38,448 nucleotides of DNA, taken from the NCBI GenBank assembly GCA_041685355.1, contig JAWLFY010000032.1, positions 1 through 38,448 of the forward strand, in the 5' to 3' direction. Position numbers and translations under genes: made by a program. Source of the stretch: JAWLFY01 sp041685355. GTDB lineage: Bacteria > Planctomycetota > Planctomycetia > Pirellulales > Pirellulaceae. Shown piece after piece: positions 17,106 through 24,054 of the stretch. The notes beneath the pieces were generated by a model that was not told the DNA's origin, made no database searches, and saw nothing but the letters and a program-made list of their open reading frames with translations. Positions within the stretch are counted from its first letter, which is position 1; every line of letters begins with the position of its first letter.

Positions 17106-18002
17106 ATGCGGGCTCGAACCTTTTCATCGAGCATTTTCCTCGGCACGATCGCGTGGGACTGCCGATCACGCCGTCGCATCGGGTTGCGAACGCGGATCCG
17201 ACGCGTCGTTTGGACCCCGGTCGCCGCGGGACTCTTGGGGCTGGGTTGGTCCTTGGCCATCTCCCCGTTGGTCGCCCATGGCGAACAGGTTCCTGGCTAC
17301 TACACCGATCCGGAGACGGGACAGGTCTACCGCCAAGTGACCCGGACCGTGGAACGGCCGGAGGTGACGACGACGACCGAACGTCGGGAGCGGACCGTTT
17401 GGACGCCGAAGACGGTGAAGGAGACGCGTCCTCACACCCGGACGTTATACACGCCGGTGACCGAGTACCGGTGGGTGCCCCGGATTCATCACCGATGGAA
17501 TCCGTTCCGCTCGCCGACCGTCGTTTACCACCACGAGCCGACGACTCACTGGGAACCGCGAAACGAAGTGATCGAGCAGACCACGGCGCGGACCGAATGG
17601 GTTGCCGAAAAGCGGGTCGATGAAGTGCCGGTCACGCATCGACGGATCGTCCGGGAACAGCGGGTCGAGCGGGAGCCGGTCGGAAGGCTCGCCCCCCAAC
17701 AGGCGGATCCTCCGGGCGGGAACTCGGCGGTCGCATCACGCCTACGGCCACTCGACTCGCGAGAACTCTCGCGGGTGATCCCGAACGGATCGAACCCGAA
17801 CGGATCGAACCCGAACGGTCGCTCGCTTCCTGCGGCCCCGACGATGCCAGCGGCGTCGATCGCGACGAACCCGTACCGTTCCCCCGCCCAGTCGGGACAG
17901 CGGGCGACCAATCTGGTGCCGTCATCCGGGGCGAGCTATCGAGGGACGATCCCGGCCGGCACGATCGCGACGCCTCCGGGACCGCTCTCGATCTTTCGCT
18001 GA
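17106..18002 (+). CDS. Exported planctomycete protein of unknown function with Trp/Thr/Arg-rich repeats
   Basis: The 298-aa product starts at ATG 17106; the open frame continues upstream but overlaps the divergent gene antisense. A long basic N-region leads into a hydrophobic segment (VAAGLLGLGWSLAISPLVAHG), a likely signal peptide or anchor. The mature part begins YYTDPETGQVYRQVTRTVER and holds degenerate repeats of a V-x-T/R-P pattern (TVWTPKTVKE, TLYTPVTEYRWVPR, HHEPTTHWEPR, ARTEWVAEKRVDEVPV). Similar V(Y)TP motifs appear in other planctomycete envelope proteins as I recall. The last 100 residues are Pro/Asn/Ser-rich with a 15-bp repeat. I know no function. Confidence 0.72.
   Translation: MRARTFSSSIFLGTIAWDCRSRRRIGLRTRIRRVVWTPVAAGLLGLGWSLAISPLVAHGEQVPGYYTDPETGQVYRQVTRTVERPEVTTTTERRERTVWTPKTVKETRPHTRTLYTPVTEYRWVPRIHHRWNPFRSPTVVYHHEPTTHWEPRNEVIEQTTARTEWVAEKRVDEVPVTHRRIVREQRVEREPVGRLAPQQADPPGGNSAVASRLRPLDSRELSRVIPNGSNPNGSNPNGRSLPAAPTMPAASIATNPYRSPAQSGQRATNLVPSSGASYRGTIPAGTIATPPGPLSIFR
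17781..17818. repeat. 15-bp in-frame tandem repeat, about 2.5 copies
   Basis: Two exact 15-bp units and a partial third encode NGSNP repeats in the disordered tail of the exported protein. The period preserves the frame. Confidence 0.85.
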
Positions 18003-18042
18003 ATTGCGACGGATCCGGCTGGTTCCGCCGGCGTTCTCCCAT

Positions 18043-18077
18043 GTCCTTCTCCACCGGTTTCGCGGCGGAGAAAGGAC
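18043..18077. terminator. Hairpin between convergent genes, probable two-way terminator
   Basis: The arms GTCCTTCTCCACCG and CGGCGGAGAAAGGAC pair over about 13 bp with one bulge and one mismatch around a 6-nt loop (GTTTCG). It lies 15 bp beyond rplL and 41 bp beyond the opposing exported-protein gene. There is no long U-run, so termination is inferred from place and stem strength. Confidence 0.55.
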
Positions 18078-18091
18078 TCGGAGAGGGCGAA

Positions 18092-18508
18092 CTACTTGAG
18101 TTCGATCGTCCCGCCGGCTTCTTCGACTTCGGCCTTGATCTTGTCGGCGTCTTCTTTCGAGGCCGCTTCTTTGAGGGTCGCGGGGACGCCTTCGACAAGC
18201 TTCTTCGCTTCCATCAGCGAAGCGCCGGTGATGTTCTTGACGACCTTGACGACATTCAGCTTCTTGTCGCCGAAGCTCGTCAAGACGACGTCGAACTCGG
18301 TCTGTTCGACGGCGGCGGCTTGGCCTTCGTCGCCTCCGGGGGCGGCCATCATCACGGCTCCGCCACCGGCGGCGGGCTCGATGCCGTGCACGTCCTTCAG
18401 GTAATCGCTCAACTCTTTCGCTTGCTTCAGCGTCAGTTCGGCGATCTTATCGCCCAGATCCTTCGCTTCGGCGCTGAATTCGGCAACCGCGGTGGCTTCG
18501 TCGGACAT
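18092..18508 (-). CDS. rplL: Ribosomal protein L7/L12
   Basis: The 138-aa product has the L7/L12 pattern: an N-terminal dimerisation helix region (LGDKIAELTLKQAKELSDYLKD), an Ala/Gly-rich hinge (about 46-65), and the C-terminal factor-binding domain (FDVVLTSFGDKKLNVVKVVK, LMEAKKLVEGVPATLKE, EVEEAGGTIELK). It forms the ribosomal stalk with L10 and recruits translation GTPases. It is slightly longer than the roughly 120-aa norm owing to the N-terminus and hinge. A GAGGT ribosome binding site precedes the start (complement of 18518-18522). It is last in rplA-rplJ-rplL; rpoB does not follow, as it does in most bacteria. Confidence 0.97.
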   Translation of the reverse strand: MSDEATAVAEFSAEAKDLGDKIAELTLKQAKELSDYLKDVHGIEPAAGGGAVMMAAPGGDEGQAAAVEQTEFDVVLTSFGDKKLNVVKVVKNITGASLMEAKKLVEGVPATLKEAASKEDADKIKAEVEEAGGTIELK

Positions 18509-18577
18509 CTTTCTAATACCTCAAAAACGGTTCGGGTGATTTGGTGGGAGGGAACGGGATGGGGCGGAAGGGTGCGA

Positions 18578-19114
18578 TCAGTCGGATGCCGATTCGTCGT
18601 CTTCGCCCTTCGACTTGATCTGGCTGTTGAGCGTGGCGCCGGGGCCGAGGAGGGCGGCGTTGAGCGTTCGTCCGGGGCTGAGGATTTGGCCGACCAGGAT
18701 CGAGATCTGTTCTTCGCGGGAGGGCCACTTGCTAACGGCCTTGAGCCCGTCGGCGTCGAGCTTCTCCCCGTCCATGACGCCGCCGGCGGCGACCAACTTG
18801 TCGAACTTGGTCGAATCCTTATCGAGCCGGACGACTTCCTTGGCGAGCGAGACGAAATCGCTGGACCCCCAACAAACCGCGACCTGTCCGGTCGCCCCTT
18901 CGAAGGCGGGGGCCAAGGAGGAACCTTCGGTCGCCCGTCGCGCCAAGGAATTCTTGACCACGAGCATTCGGATCTCTTTCTCGTCCAACTCCGCGCGGAG
19001 CTGGTTGGTCGTGTTGGCGTCCATCCCGACGCAACTCACCAACACGGCATCCTCCACCCCCTCCAGGCGGCGACGGATGTCGCGGGTCACCAACTCTTTA
19101 ACGTATTTGCTCAT
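18578..19114 (-). CDS. rplJ: Ribosomal protein L10
   Basis: The 178-aa product matches L10, the base of the ribosomal stalk: an N-terminal rRNA-binding domain (MSKYVKELVTRDIRRRLEGV, then VGMDANTTNQLRAEL and RMLVVKNSLARRA), GATGQVAVCWGSSD in the middle, VAAGGVMDGEKLDADGLKAV, and a C-terminal helix region that binds L7/L12 dimers (ILVGQILSPGRTLNAALLGP). The last 12 residues are acidic. It lies between rplA (122-bp gap) and rplL (69-bp gap). L10 usually represses its own operon by binding the leader before rplJ; the gap to rplA is large enough for such a site. Confidence 0.96.
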   Translation of the reverse strand: MSKYVKELVTRDIRRRLEGVEDAVLVSCVGMDANTTNQLRAELDEKEIRMLVVKNSLARRATEGSSLAPAFEGATGQVAVCWGSSDFVSLAKEVVRLDKDSTKFDKLVAAGGVMDGEKLDADGLKAVSKWPSREEQISILVGQILSPGRTLNAALLGPGATLNSQIKSKGEDDESASD

Positions 19115-19236
19115 CGCTTCGATTCACTCATGGTTCGGGCCACGGCCACTTCGCCGGCTACCCAGGGGCTTCGCGGTCGACCCGCCGGCGGACAACATTC
19201 CGACGACCGGGACCGGGATGGAGGAATTTACCGTCG
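19115..19236 (-). promoter_or_regulatory. rplA-rplJ gap, candidate L10-binding mRNA leader
   Basis: Read on the minus strand, the gap is GC-rich with several possible short stems (for example GGCC-GT-GGCC) and an unpaired-looking GCGAAG segment occurring twice in slightly different settings (CCGCGAAGCC and CGGCGAAGTGG). L10 autoregulatory leaders sit here in many bacteria. I could not fit the known leader fold by eye, so this rests mainly on position. Confidence 0.3.
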
Positions 19237-19914
19237 TTACGAAGCCACCCGCACGCTCGGGGACATCGTGCCGCAAATCGCGACACCTTTCACGTAGGTC
19301 CCTTTCACGGTGGACGGCTTGAGCCCTTCGACGAAGTCCCGGAACGCTTTGATGTTTTCCACCAGCTTTCCCGTGTCGAAGCTCATCTTCCCGACCATCG
19401 CGTGCAGGTTGCCCCCCTTGTCGTTGCGGAACTCGACCTTCCCGGCCTTGTATTCCGCCACCACCTTGGCGACATCCGGCGTGACCGTCCCGGCGCGGGG
19501 ACTTGGCATCAGACCGCGCGGACCGAGAACGCGACCGAGCGGGCCGACCAAGCCCATCATGTCGGGCGCGGCGATACAGACATCGAAGTCGGTCCAGCCG
19601 TCCTTAATTCGCTTGGCCAAGTCTTCTTGGCCGACGGCGTCGGCGCCCGCCTCTTCCGCCGCTTTCGCCGCGTCGCCTTTGGCGAACACCACGACGCGCT
19701 GTGTCTTGCCGATCCCGTGAGGCAGCACAAGACTGCCGCGGATGATCTGATCCGCTTGGTTCGGGTCGATCCCCAATCGCATGTGGATCTCGACCGTCTG
19801 ATCGAACTTCGTCGTCTCGAACTTCTTCAACGCGTCGACGGCCTGGTCGAGCGGCAAGAGGTGATTCGGACGATTTTTGAGCGAGGCGCGATAGCGCTTC
19901 GATTTCTTACCCAT
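19237..19914 (-). CDS. rplA: Ribosomal protein L1
   Basis: The 225-aa product starts MGKKSKRYRASLKNRP at 19914; the frame stays open upstream to 20004, but the added residues do not look like L1. Hallmarks are LPHGIGKTQRVVVFAKGD, the domain II segment ADAVGQEDLAKRI, the rRNA-binding signature VLGPRGLMPSPRAGTVT, and the C-terminal FRDFVEGLKPSTVKGTYVKG. L1 forms the mobile stalk at the E site and often represses the rplKA mRNA. Here rplK is absent upstream: the neighbour is a divergent SDR gene over 400 bp away. The gene heads rplA-rplJ-rplL. Confidence 0.97.
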   Translation of the reverse strand: MGKKSKRYRASLKNRPNHLLPLDQAVDALKKFETTKFDQTVEIHMRLGIDPNQADQIIRGSLVLPHGIGKTQRVVVFAKGDAAKAAEEAGADAVGQEDLAKRIKDGWTDFDVCIAAPDMMGLVGPLGRVLGPRGLMPSPRAGTVTPDVAKVVAEYKAGKVEFRNDKGGNLHAMVGKMSFDTGKLVENIKAFRDFVEGLKPSTVKGTYVKGVAICGTMSPSVRVAS

Positions 19915-20348
19915 CGGGTCACGACTTTCGTTGGTCGGGTGGTTCGGCGAGCTCACCCGACCCGCGTGACAACGATCGTCAAAGCGACCGATCGGCGGCG
20001 GCAAGCTCTCCCACTTGAAACGTGTGATCGATCAGCCGCCGGCGATTGATCCGGTCGCCACCGGCAATCGATTCGGCAATTTCGGCACACGTCCCACGGT
20101 TCACGGCCGGGACCCCGACCGCGAAGCGACAGAATTTCGCGGAACTCGTGTCATCCGTCAACGGCAAATGACGCCGACGGCGGCGAGATTTTTCCGGCGG
20201 GGCGATGGTGGTAAACTCGTCAGACGGCGTCGGTTGCCCGTCGCGGCCCTATCGGTTGCCCGTCGCGGCCCGAGGTGCCGCGTGGTCGGCGAGACCCGAT
20301 GCCTCCCTCGCTTGCTCGAAGTTTTCCGCCCATCGAAGGAGCCTGACG
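19915..20348. other. Intergenic region between rplA and the SDR gene; no gene seen
   Basis: These 434 bp should hold the promoter of the ribosomal operon on the minus strand and of the SDR operon on the plus strand. I see no tRNA, rplK, nusG or secE and no convincing coding frame. A 20-bp motif (TCGGTTGCCCGTCGCGGCCC) occurs twice at 20230-20249 and 20252-20271. A strong Shine-Dalgarno AAGGAG at 20336-20341 marks the SDR start. Confidence 0.6.
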
Positions 20349-21197
20349 GTGTCCCACCCCGATTCCGCTGACGTCCCGAGCGGTCCATCGACCGAAGGCC
20401 GATCGGCAGCCCCCTCCGAGTCGGCGTTGCCCGGAATTCGCCTGTTTGACCTGACCGATCGCGTCGCCCTGGTCACCGGCGGGTCGAAGGGACTCGGCCA
20501 AGCGATCGCCGCGGGGCTCGCTTCGGCCGGGGCGAAACTCGCGTTGGTGAGCCGTCACCAGGAGGAGGTCGATCAGGTCGCGGACGAGTTGCGGCGAGAT
20601 TTTGGGCACGAGGCGGTCGGCTTCGCCGCAGACGTCGGGGTCGAGAGCGAGGTCGAGGGGCTGGTCCGCGAAACGGTGAAGCGGTTCGGGCGGCTGGACA
20701 TCTTGGTCAACAACGCGGGGGTTAACATCCGCGGGTCGATCGACGAGTTGACGCTCGACGATTTTCGGCGAGTGCAGCAGATCAACGTCGAGGGGGTGTG
20801 GACGACGTGCCGGGCCGCGGTCCCGCACCTCCGCGAATCGGGGCATGGCCGGATCATCAATTTGGCGAGCACGTTGGGGCTGGTCGGGCTTGCCAACCGC
20901 ACCCCTTACGCGACGAGCAAAGGGGCGGTGGTGCAATTGACGCGGGCCCTGGCGCTCGAGCTTGCCGGCGACGAGGTCACCGTCAACGCGATCTGCCCGG
21001 GCCCGTTCTTGACCCCGATGAACCTGCCGATCGCGGACACCGAGGAGGCGAAGAAGTTCATCGTCGGGGCCGTGGCCCTCAACCGCTGGGGACGGCTCGA
21101 GGAGATTCAAGGCGCGGCGATCTACTTGGCGAGCGACGCGTCGAGTTACACCACCGGCAGCATGCTCGTGGTCGACGGCGGCTGGACCGCCCGCTGA
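20349..21197 (+). CDS. Short-chain dehydrogenase/reductase (SDR family)
   Basis: The GTG at 20349 is chosen because AAGGAG lies 7 nt before it; longer versions reaching back to 20205 would include the repeated spacer. The product is 282 aa with about 30 non-conserved N-terminal residues. Classical SDR motifs follow: the nucleotide-binding TGGSKGLGQAIA, NNAGVNIRG, the catalytic Ser in INLASTLGLVG, the Tyr and Lys in YATSKGAVVQLTRALALELA, and VNAICPGPFLTPMN. The C-terminal SDASSYTTGSMLVVDGGW is typical of gluconate 5-dehydrogenase/KduD-like and FabG-like members. These reduce or oxidise a hydroxyl or keto group with NAD(P); the substrate is unknown. It may be first of a plus-strand operon, though a 140-bp repeat-bearing gap separates it from the next gene. 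Confidence 0.88.
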   Translation: MSHPDSADVPSGPSTEGRSAAPSESALPGIRLFDLTDRVALVTGGSKGLGQAIAAGLASAGAKLALVSRHQEEVDQVADELRRDFGHEAVGFAADVGVESEVEGLVRETVKRFGRLDILVNNAGVNIRGSIDELTLDDFRRVQQINVEGVWTTCRAAVPHLRESGHGRIINLASTLGLVGLANRTPYATSKGAVVQLTRALALELAGDEVTVNAICPGPFLTPMNLPIADTEEAKKFIVGAVALNRWGRLEEIQGAAIYLASDASSYTTGSMLVVDGGWTAR

Positions 21198-21220
21198 CCG
21201 CCGGCCCTCGCATTCCGCCG

Positions 21221-21300
21221 TTCCCCCGCCGGTCGATCCGTTCCCCCGCCGGTCGATCCGTTCCCCCGCCGGTCGATCCGTTTCCCCGCCGGTTGACCCG
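21221..21300. repeat. 20-bp intergenic tandem repeat, 4 copies
   Basis: Units start at 21221, 21241, 21261 and 21281; the first three are identical and the last has three changes. They fill most of the gap between the SDR and hydrolase genes. The 20-bp period is not a multiple of three, unlike the arrays inside genes here. Confidence 0.95.
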
Positions 21301-21337
21301 CTTCCGCCGTGGGGGATCCTCGGCGACACTTCGCGTC

Positions 21338-22294
21338 ATGGACGATTTCGCCGCCGATCTGTTCCCGTACGTTTCGCGTCCGTTGGCCGTGGGTCGGTTC
21401 ACCCTACGCTACGTCGACGAGGGCCCACACGACGTGGACCGGCGCGGTGACGTTAACCGGCGCGGTGACGTGGACGGGCGCGGTGACGTGGACGGGCTTG
21501 GCCGGGGCGAGGGCGAAACGTTGCTGTGTGTGCACGGGAACCCGACGTGGGGGTTCCTGTTTCGTCGTGTGATCGAGCGGTTCTCGCCTTCGCGGCGGGT
21601 CGTCGCCGTCGATCATCTGGGGTGCGGCCGAAGCGACAAGCCGTCGCGGGCGGAGTTCCCGTATACGTTGGCCGCTCACCGCGACAACCTGATCCGGTTG
21701 ATCGACGAGGCGGAGCTGAATCGGGTGACGCTGGTCGCGCACGACTGGGGTGGCGCGATCGGGTTGGCGGCGATGTTGCGGCGCCGTGAACGGCTCGATC
21801 GGATCGTGCTGCTCAATACCGCCGCGTTCCCGCCTCCTTATGTTCCGTGGCGGATCGCGGCGTGCCGATGGCCGCTGGTGGGGACGGCGGCCGTCCGCGG
21901 GGCGAACCTGTTCGCTCGCGCCGCGGTCACGATGGCGATGTCGCGAAACCGAATGAGCCCCGACGTCGCGCGGGGGTTGCTCGCCCCTTACGACAATTGG
22001 GCGAATCGCGTGGCGATCGACGCCTTCGTGCGTGACATCCCGATGACGACGCGGCATCCGACCCACGCGACGCTGAACGAGTTGAGCCACGCCCTCCGGT
22101 CGCTCGCCGACACGCCATCGCTGCTGGTGTGGGGGATGAAGGATTGGTGCTTTCGTCCCGAATGTTTGCGGCGATTTCGGCAGGTCTGGCCGGCGTCGAA
22201 ATCGGTCGAGATCGCCGACGCCGGGCACTACGTGATCGAGGATGCGGCGGAAGAAACGCTCGACGCGATCGGTCGCTTCTTGGAGATCCGATGA
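21338..22294 (+). CDS. Alpha/beta hydrolase of the haloalkane dehalogenase/OleB group
   Basis: The 318-aa product starts at ATG 21338. Motifs: oxyanion-hole region CVHGNPTWGFLFRRVIERF; VVAVDHLGCGRSDKP; the nucleophile elbow VAHDWGGAIGLAA with Asp at about residue 135, as in dehalogenases, rather than Ser; the cap segment LLAPYDNWANRVAIDAFVRD; LLVWGMKDWCF; and the general-base His in DAGHYVIEDA. The IGCG-like segment, APYDxWANR and WGMKD resemble OleB, which decarboxylates beta-lactones in bacterial long-chain olefin synthesis, but no OleA, OleC or OleD gene is in the window. An 18-bp repeat adds about 24 residues between the first strands. It overlaps the next gene by ATGA. Confidence 0.85.
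   Translation: MDDFAADLFPYVSRPLAVGRFTLRYVDEGPHDVDRRGDVNRRGDVDGRGDVDGLGRGEGETLLCVHGNPTWGFLFRRVIERFSPSRRVVAVDHLGCGRSDKPSRAEFPYTLAAHRDNLIRLIDEAELNRVTLVAHDWGGAIGLAAMLRRRERLDRIVLLNTAAFPPPYVPWRIAACRWPLVGTAAVRGANLFARAAVTMAMSRNRMSPDVARGLLAPYDNWANRVAIDAFVRDIPMTTRHPTHATLNELSHALRSLADTPSLLVWGMKDWCFRPECLRRFRQVWPASKSVEIADAGHYVIEDAAEETLDAIGRFLEIR
21431..21502. repeat. 18-bp in-frame tandem repeat, 4 copies, inside the hydrolase
   Basis: Four units from 21431 encode DVDRRG, DVNRRG, DVDGRG and DVDGLG (residues about 32-55). They fall in the turn between the first two strands, away from the active-site elbow. Confidence 0.93.
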
Positions 22295-23481
22295 CCGCCC
22301 CGACCCCTGACCCGCTCGCACCGTTTCGCACGCGGATCGGTTCGCGGGGGGACGCGATCCGATGGGCGTGCGTGCTCGAGGCGACGGCGCCGAAAGCCGG
22401 GAACGTCTTCCCGGGCCGTCCGTTTCGGGATCTGGGCTATGCCGATTTCGTCGTCGCCGCCGAGATCGCCGCGGAGATGTTGCCGAACCGTGACTTCTCG
22501 ATCGGCGAACGGATCGGGCTCACGGTCGATCGGACGCTGGAGCGGTGTCACACGAACGTGAATCTCGGCATCGCGTTGCTGCTCGGGCCGCTCGTCATCG
22601 CCGACGAACGCGCCGGCAAGGAGACCCACGCCGGCCAGGAAGCGGACGCCGGCCAGGAAGCGGGCGCCGGCCAGGAAGCGGGCGCCGGCCAGGAAGCGCG
22701 AGTCGGCACGGAAGTGGGGGGCGGCGCCGACGACACCGGCGGTCTCGGAGCGGACCCGCGTCGTTCGGCGGATCGGGCGCTGTCGCCATTGGGGGTGGCG
22801 CCGCTGTCGCCCGCGACTTGGCGACGCCGTGTCCGCGAGGTGCTCGAAGAGTTGACCCCCGCGGACAGCCGGCGGATCATGGGGGCGATCGCCTCGGCCG
22901 GCGCCGGGGGGATGGGGCGGGTCGAGGCGATGGACGTGTACGACCCGACGACGCGACACGACGATCTTGTCGCCGCGATGTCGTTGGCCGCCGGCCGGGA
23001 TCGGATCGCTCGCCAATACGCCGCCGGGTTTGCTGACCTGTTCGACGAAATCGTCCCGGTCGTCGCCGCCTCGATCGGGCAAACCCGAGACGTGCTGGCG
23101 GGGATCGCCTCGGCCCACGTTCGGCTGTTGGCGTCCGAGCCCGACACGTTGATCGTTCGGAAATTTGGCGCCGACGTCGCGGTCGAGGTGTGTCGCCGGG
23201 CTGGCGATGTCGATCCGAACGACACGGAGGCGGTCGAGGCGTTTGACCGTGATCTACGATCGTTCGATGCGTTCCTGCGTGCTCCCGTCGGGGGCACGCC
23301 CGATGCCCGGCTGAACCCCGATGCCCGGCTGAACGCCGATGCCCGGCTGAACCCCGGGACCACCGCCGACCTGATCGCCGCGGCCCTTTATATTCTCCTT
23401 CGTCAACCTCGGTCCGCCGAGCCGGAACCGCCCGCGGCGGTTCTTTCCCCCAACCGATCCCCCAACGGCCCATCGCGATGA
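22291..23481 (+). CDS. CitG/COG1767-family protein (triphosphoribosyl-dephospho-CoA synthase-like)
   Basis: The 396-aa product begins in a 4-bp overlap with the hydrolase stop. Family motifs: WACVLEATAPKAGNVFPGR near residue 35, RDLGYADFVVAAEIAAE, RCHTNVNLGIALLLGPLV, and the alpha-helical C-terminal half with AMDVYDPTTRHDDLVAAMSLA and IVRKFGADVAVEVCRRA. CitG makes the prosthetic-group precursor of citrate lyase from dephospho-CoA and ATP. Here KAGNV and YADF replace the TPGLVD and GAHxDMD of true CitG, and no citrate or malonate decarboxylase genes are near. From memory, this variant belongs with proteins in methylotroph, archaeal and planctomycete methanopterin-linked C1 clusters. Two 18-bp arrays extend loops at about residues 114-137 and 338-355. 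It overlaps the PTPS gene by ATGA. Confidence 0.78.
   Translation: MTAPTPDPLAPFRTRIGSRGDAIRWACVLEATAPKAGNVFPGRPFRDLGYADFVVAAEIAAEMLPNRDFSIGERIGLTVDRTLERCHTNVNLGIALLLGPLVIADERAGKETHAGQEADAGQEAGAGQEAGAGQEARVGTEVGGGADDTGGLGADPRRSADRALSPLGVAPLSPATWRRRVREVLEELTPADSRRIMGAIASAGAGGMGRVEAMDVYDPTTRHDDLVAAMSLAAGRDRIARQYAAGFADLFDEIVPVVAASIGQTRDVLAGIASAHVRLLASEPDTLIVRKFGADVAVEVCRRAGDVDPNDTEAVEAFDRDLRSFDAFLRAPVGGTPDARLNPDARLNADARLNPGTTADLIAAALYILLRQPRSAEPEPPAAVLSPNRSPNGPSR
22630..22701. repeat. 18-bp in-frame tandem repeat, 4 copies, in the CitG-like gene
   Basis: Four units encode AGQEAD/AGQEAG-type hexapeptides directly after the conserved GIALLLGPLV helix. They lie in a long Gly/Ala/Glu-rich insert. 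Confidence 0.93.
23302..23355. repeat. 18-bp in-frame tandem repeat, 3 copies, near the CitG-like C-terminus
   Basis: Three near-identical units encode DARLNP, DARLNA and DARLNP. This is the second array in one gene, with an unrelated unit sequence. Confidence 0.92.
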
Positions 23482-23987
23482 CTCCCGCCACGTACCGCGT
23501 CGACGTCAGCAAAGAACAGTTCGTATTTTCCGCGGCCCATTTCATCACTTTCGCCGGAGACATTTGCGAACGGATCCACGGACATAACTACGGGGTCCGA
23601 GTCGCCGTCGAGGGGCCACTCGACGAGAACCGCTACGTGGTCGACTTCATCGCGCTGCGTGACGCCGTGCTGGCGGAAACGCAGCGGCTCGACCACCACG
23701 TGATCCTCCCGCGGGACCACGCCGAGATCGTGGTCTCCAGCGACGAGACCGAGACGACCGCCCGGTTCCGCGAACGTCGCTGGGTGTTTCCGAACGAGGA
23801 TTGCGTGATCCTTCCGGTGATCAACACGACGGCGGAAGAGATCGCACGGGTGATCGCCGAGCGGGTGATGGCGGCGACCGCCGACCGGTTTGGCGACGCG
23901 TTGAGCTCGATCGAGGTGGGGGTCGATGAAAACAACGGTCAATGGGGCGTGTGCCGGTTGCCGTGGGGGTCGTCCGCCGCAGCTTGA
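23478..23987 (+). CDS. 6-pyruvoyl-tetrahydropterin synthase/QueD-family protein
   Basis: The 169-aa product has the family's zinc ligands: His21 in FSAAHF and His34 and His36 in CERIHGHNY. The catalytic Cys30 lies four residues before the first His of the HGH motif. VDFIALRDAV matches the conserved VxDFxxLK region, LDHHVIL the catalytic LDHxxLN region, and PVINTTAEEIARVIAERV the PTxENxA helix. The Glu-containing VGVDENNGQWG ends the fold. Members act on dihydroneopterin triphosphate to give tetrahydrobiopterin precursors, queuosine precursors (QueD) or, in some subtypes, folate-type pterins. The 30-residue insert around SSDETETTARFRERR is longer than in QueD. Overlap with the CitG-like gene by ATGA argues for a shared cofactor pathway. 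The exact product is unknown. Confidence 0.85.
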   Translation: MTPATYRVDVSKEQFVFSAAHFITFAGDICERIHGHNYGVRVAVEGPLDENRYVVDFIALRDAVLAETQRLDHHVILPRDHAEIVVSSDETETTARFRERRWVFPNEDCVILPVINTTAEEIARVIAERVMAATADRFGDALSSIEVGVDENNGQWGVCRLPWGSSAAA

Positions 23988-24054
23988 AAGCCGTCCGAGC
24001 GTCACGGCCGCGGCGGGGACGCCGTTGCGAGACGCGCCGAGACGCGACGCGTGA

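Noticed and set aside
19979..20167. A small minus-strand frame upstream of rplA as a possible rplK remnant
   Set aside because: The translation has no L11 motif.
21221..21300. Possible CRISPR or origin-type iterons
   Set aside because: Four 20-bp units have no spacers and no replication gene lies near; they fit the general tandem-repeat habit of this genome.
21338..22294. An olefin-synthesis (oleABCD) cluster
   Set aside because: Only an OleB-like hydrolase is seen; neighbours are not thiolase, acyl-CoA ligase-like or OleD genes.
22291..23481. Citrate lyase or malonate decarboxylase cofactor gene
   Set aside because: No lyase or decarboxylase subunit genes are near and the N-terminal motifs differ from true CitG.
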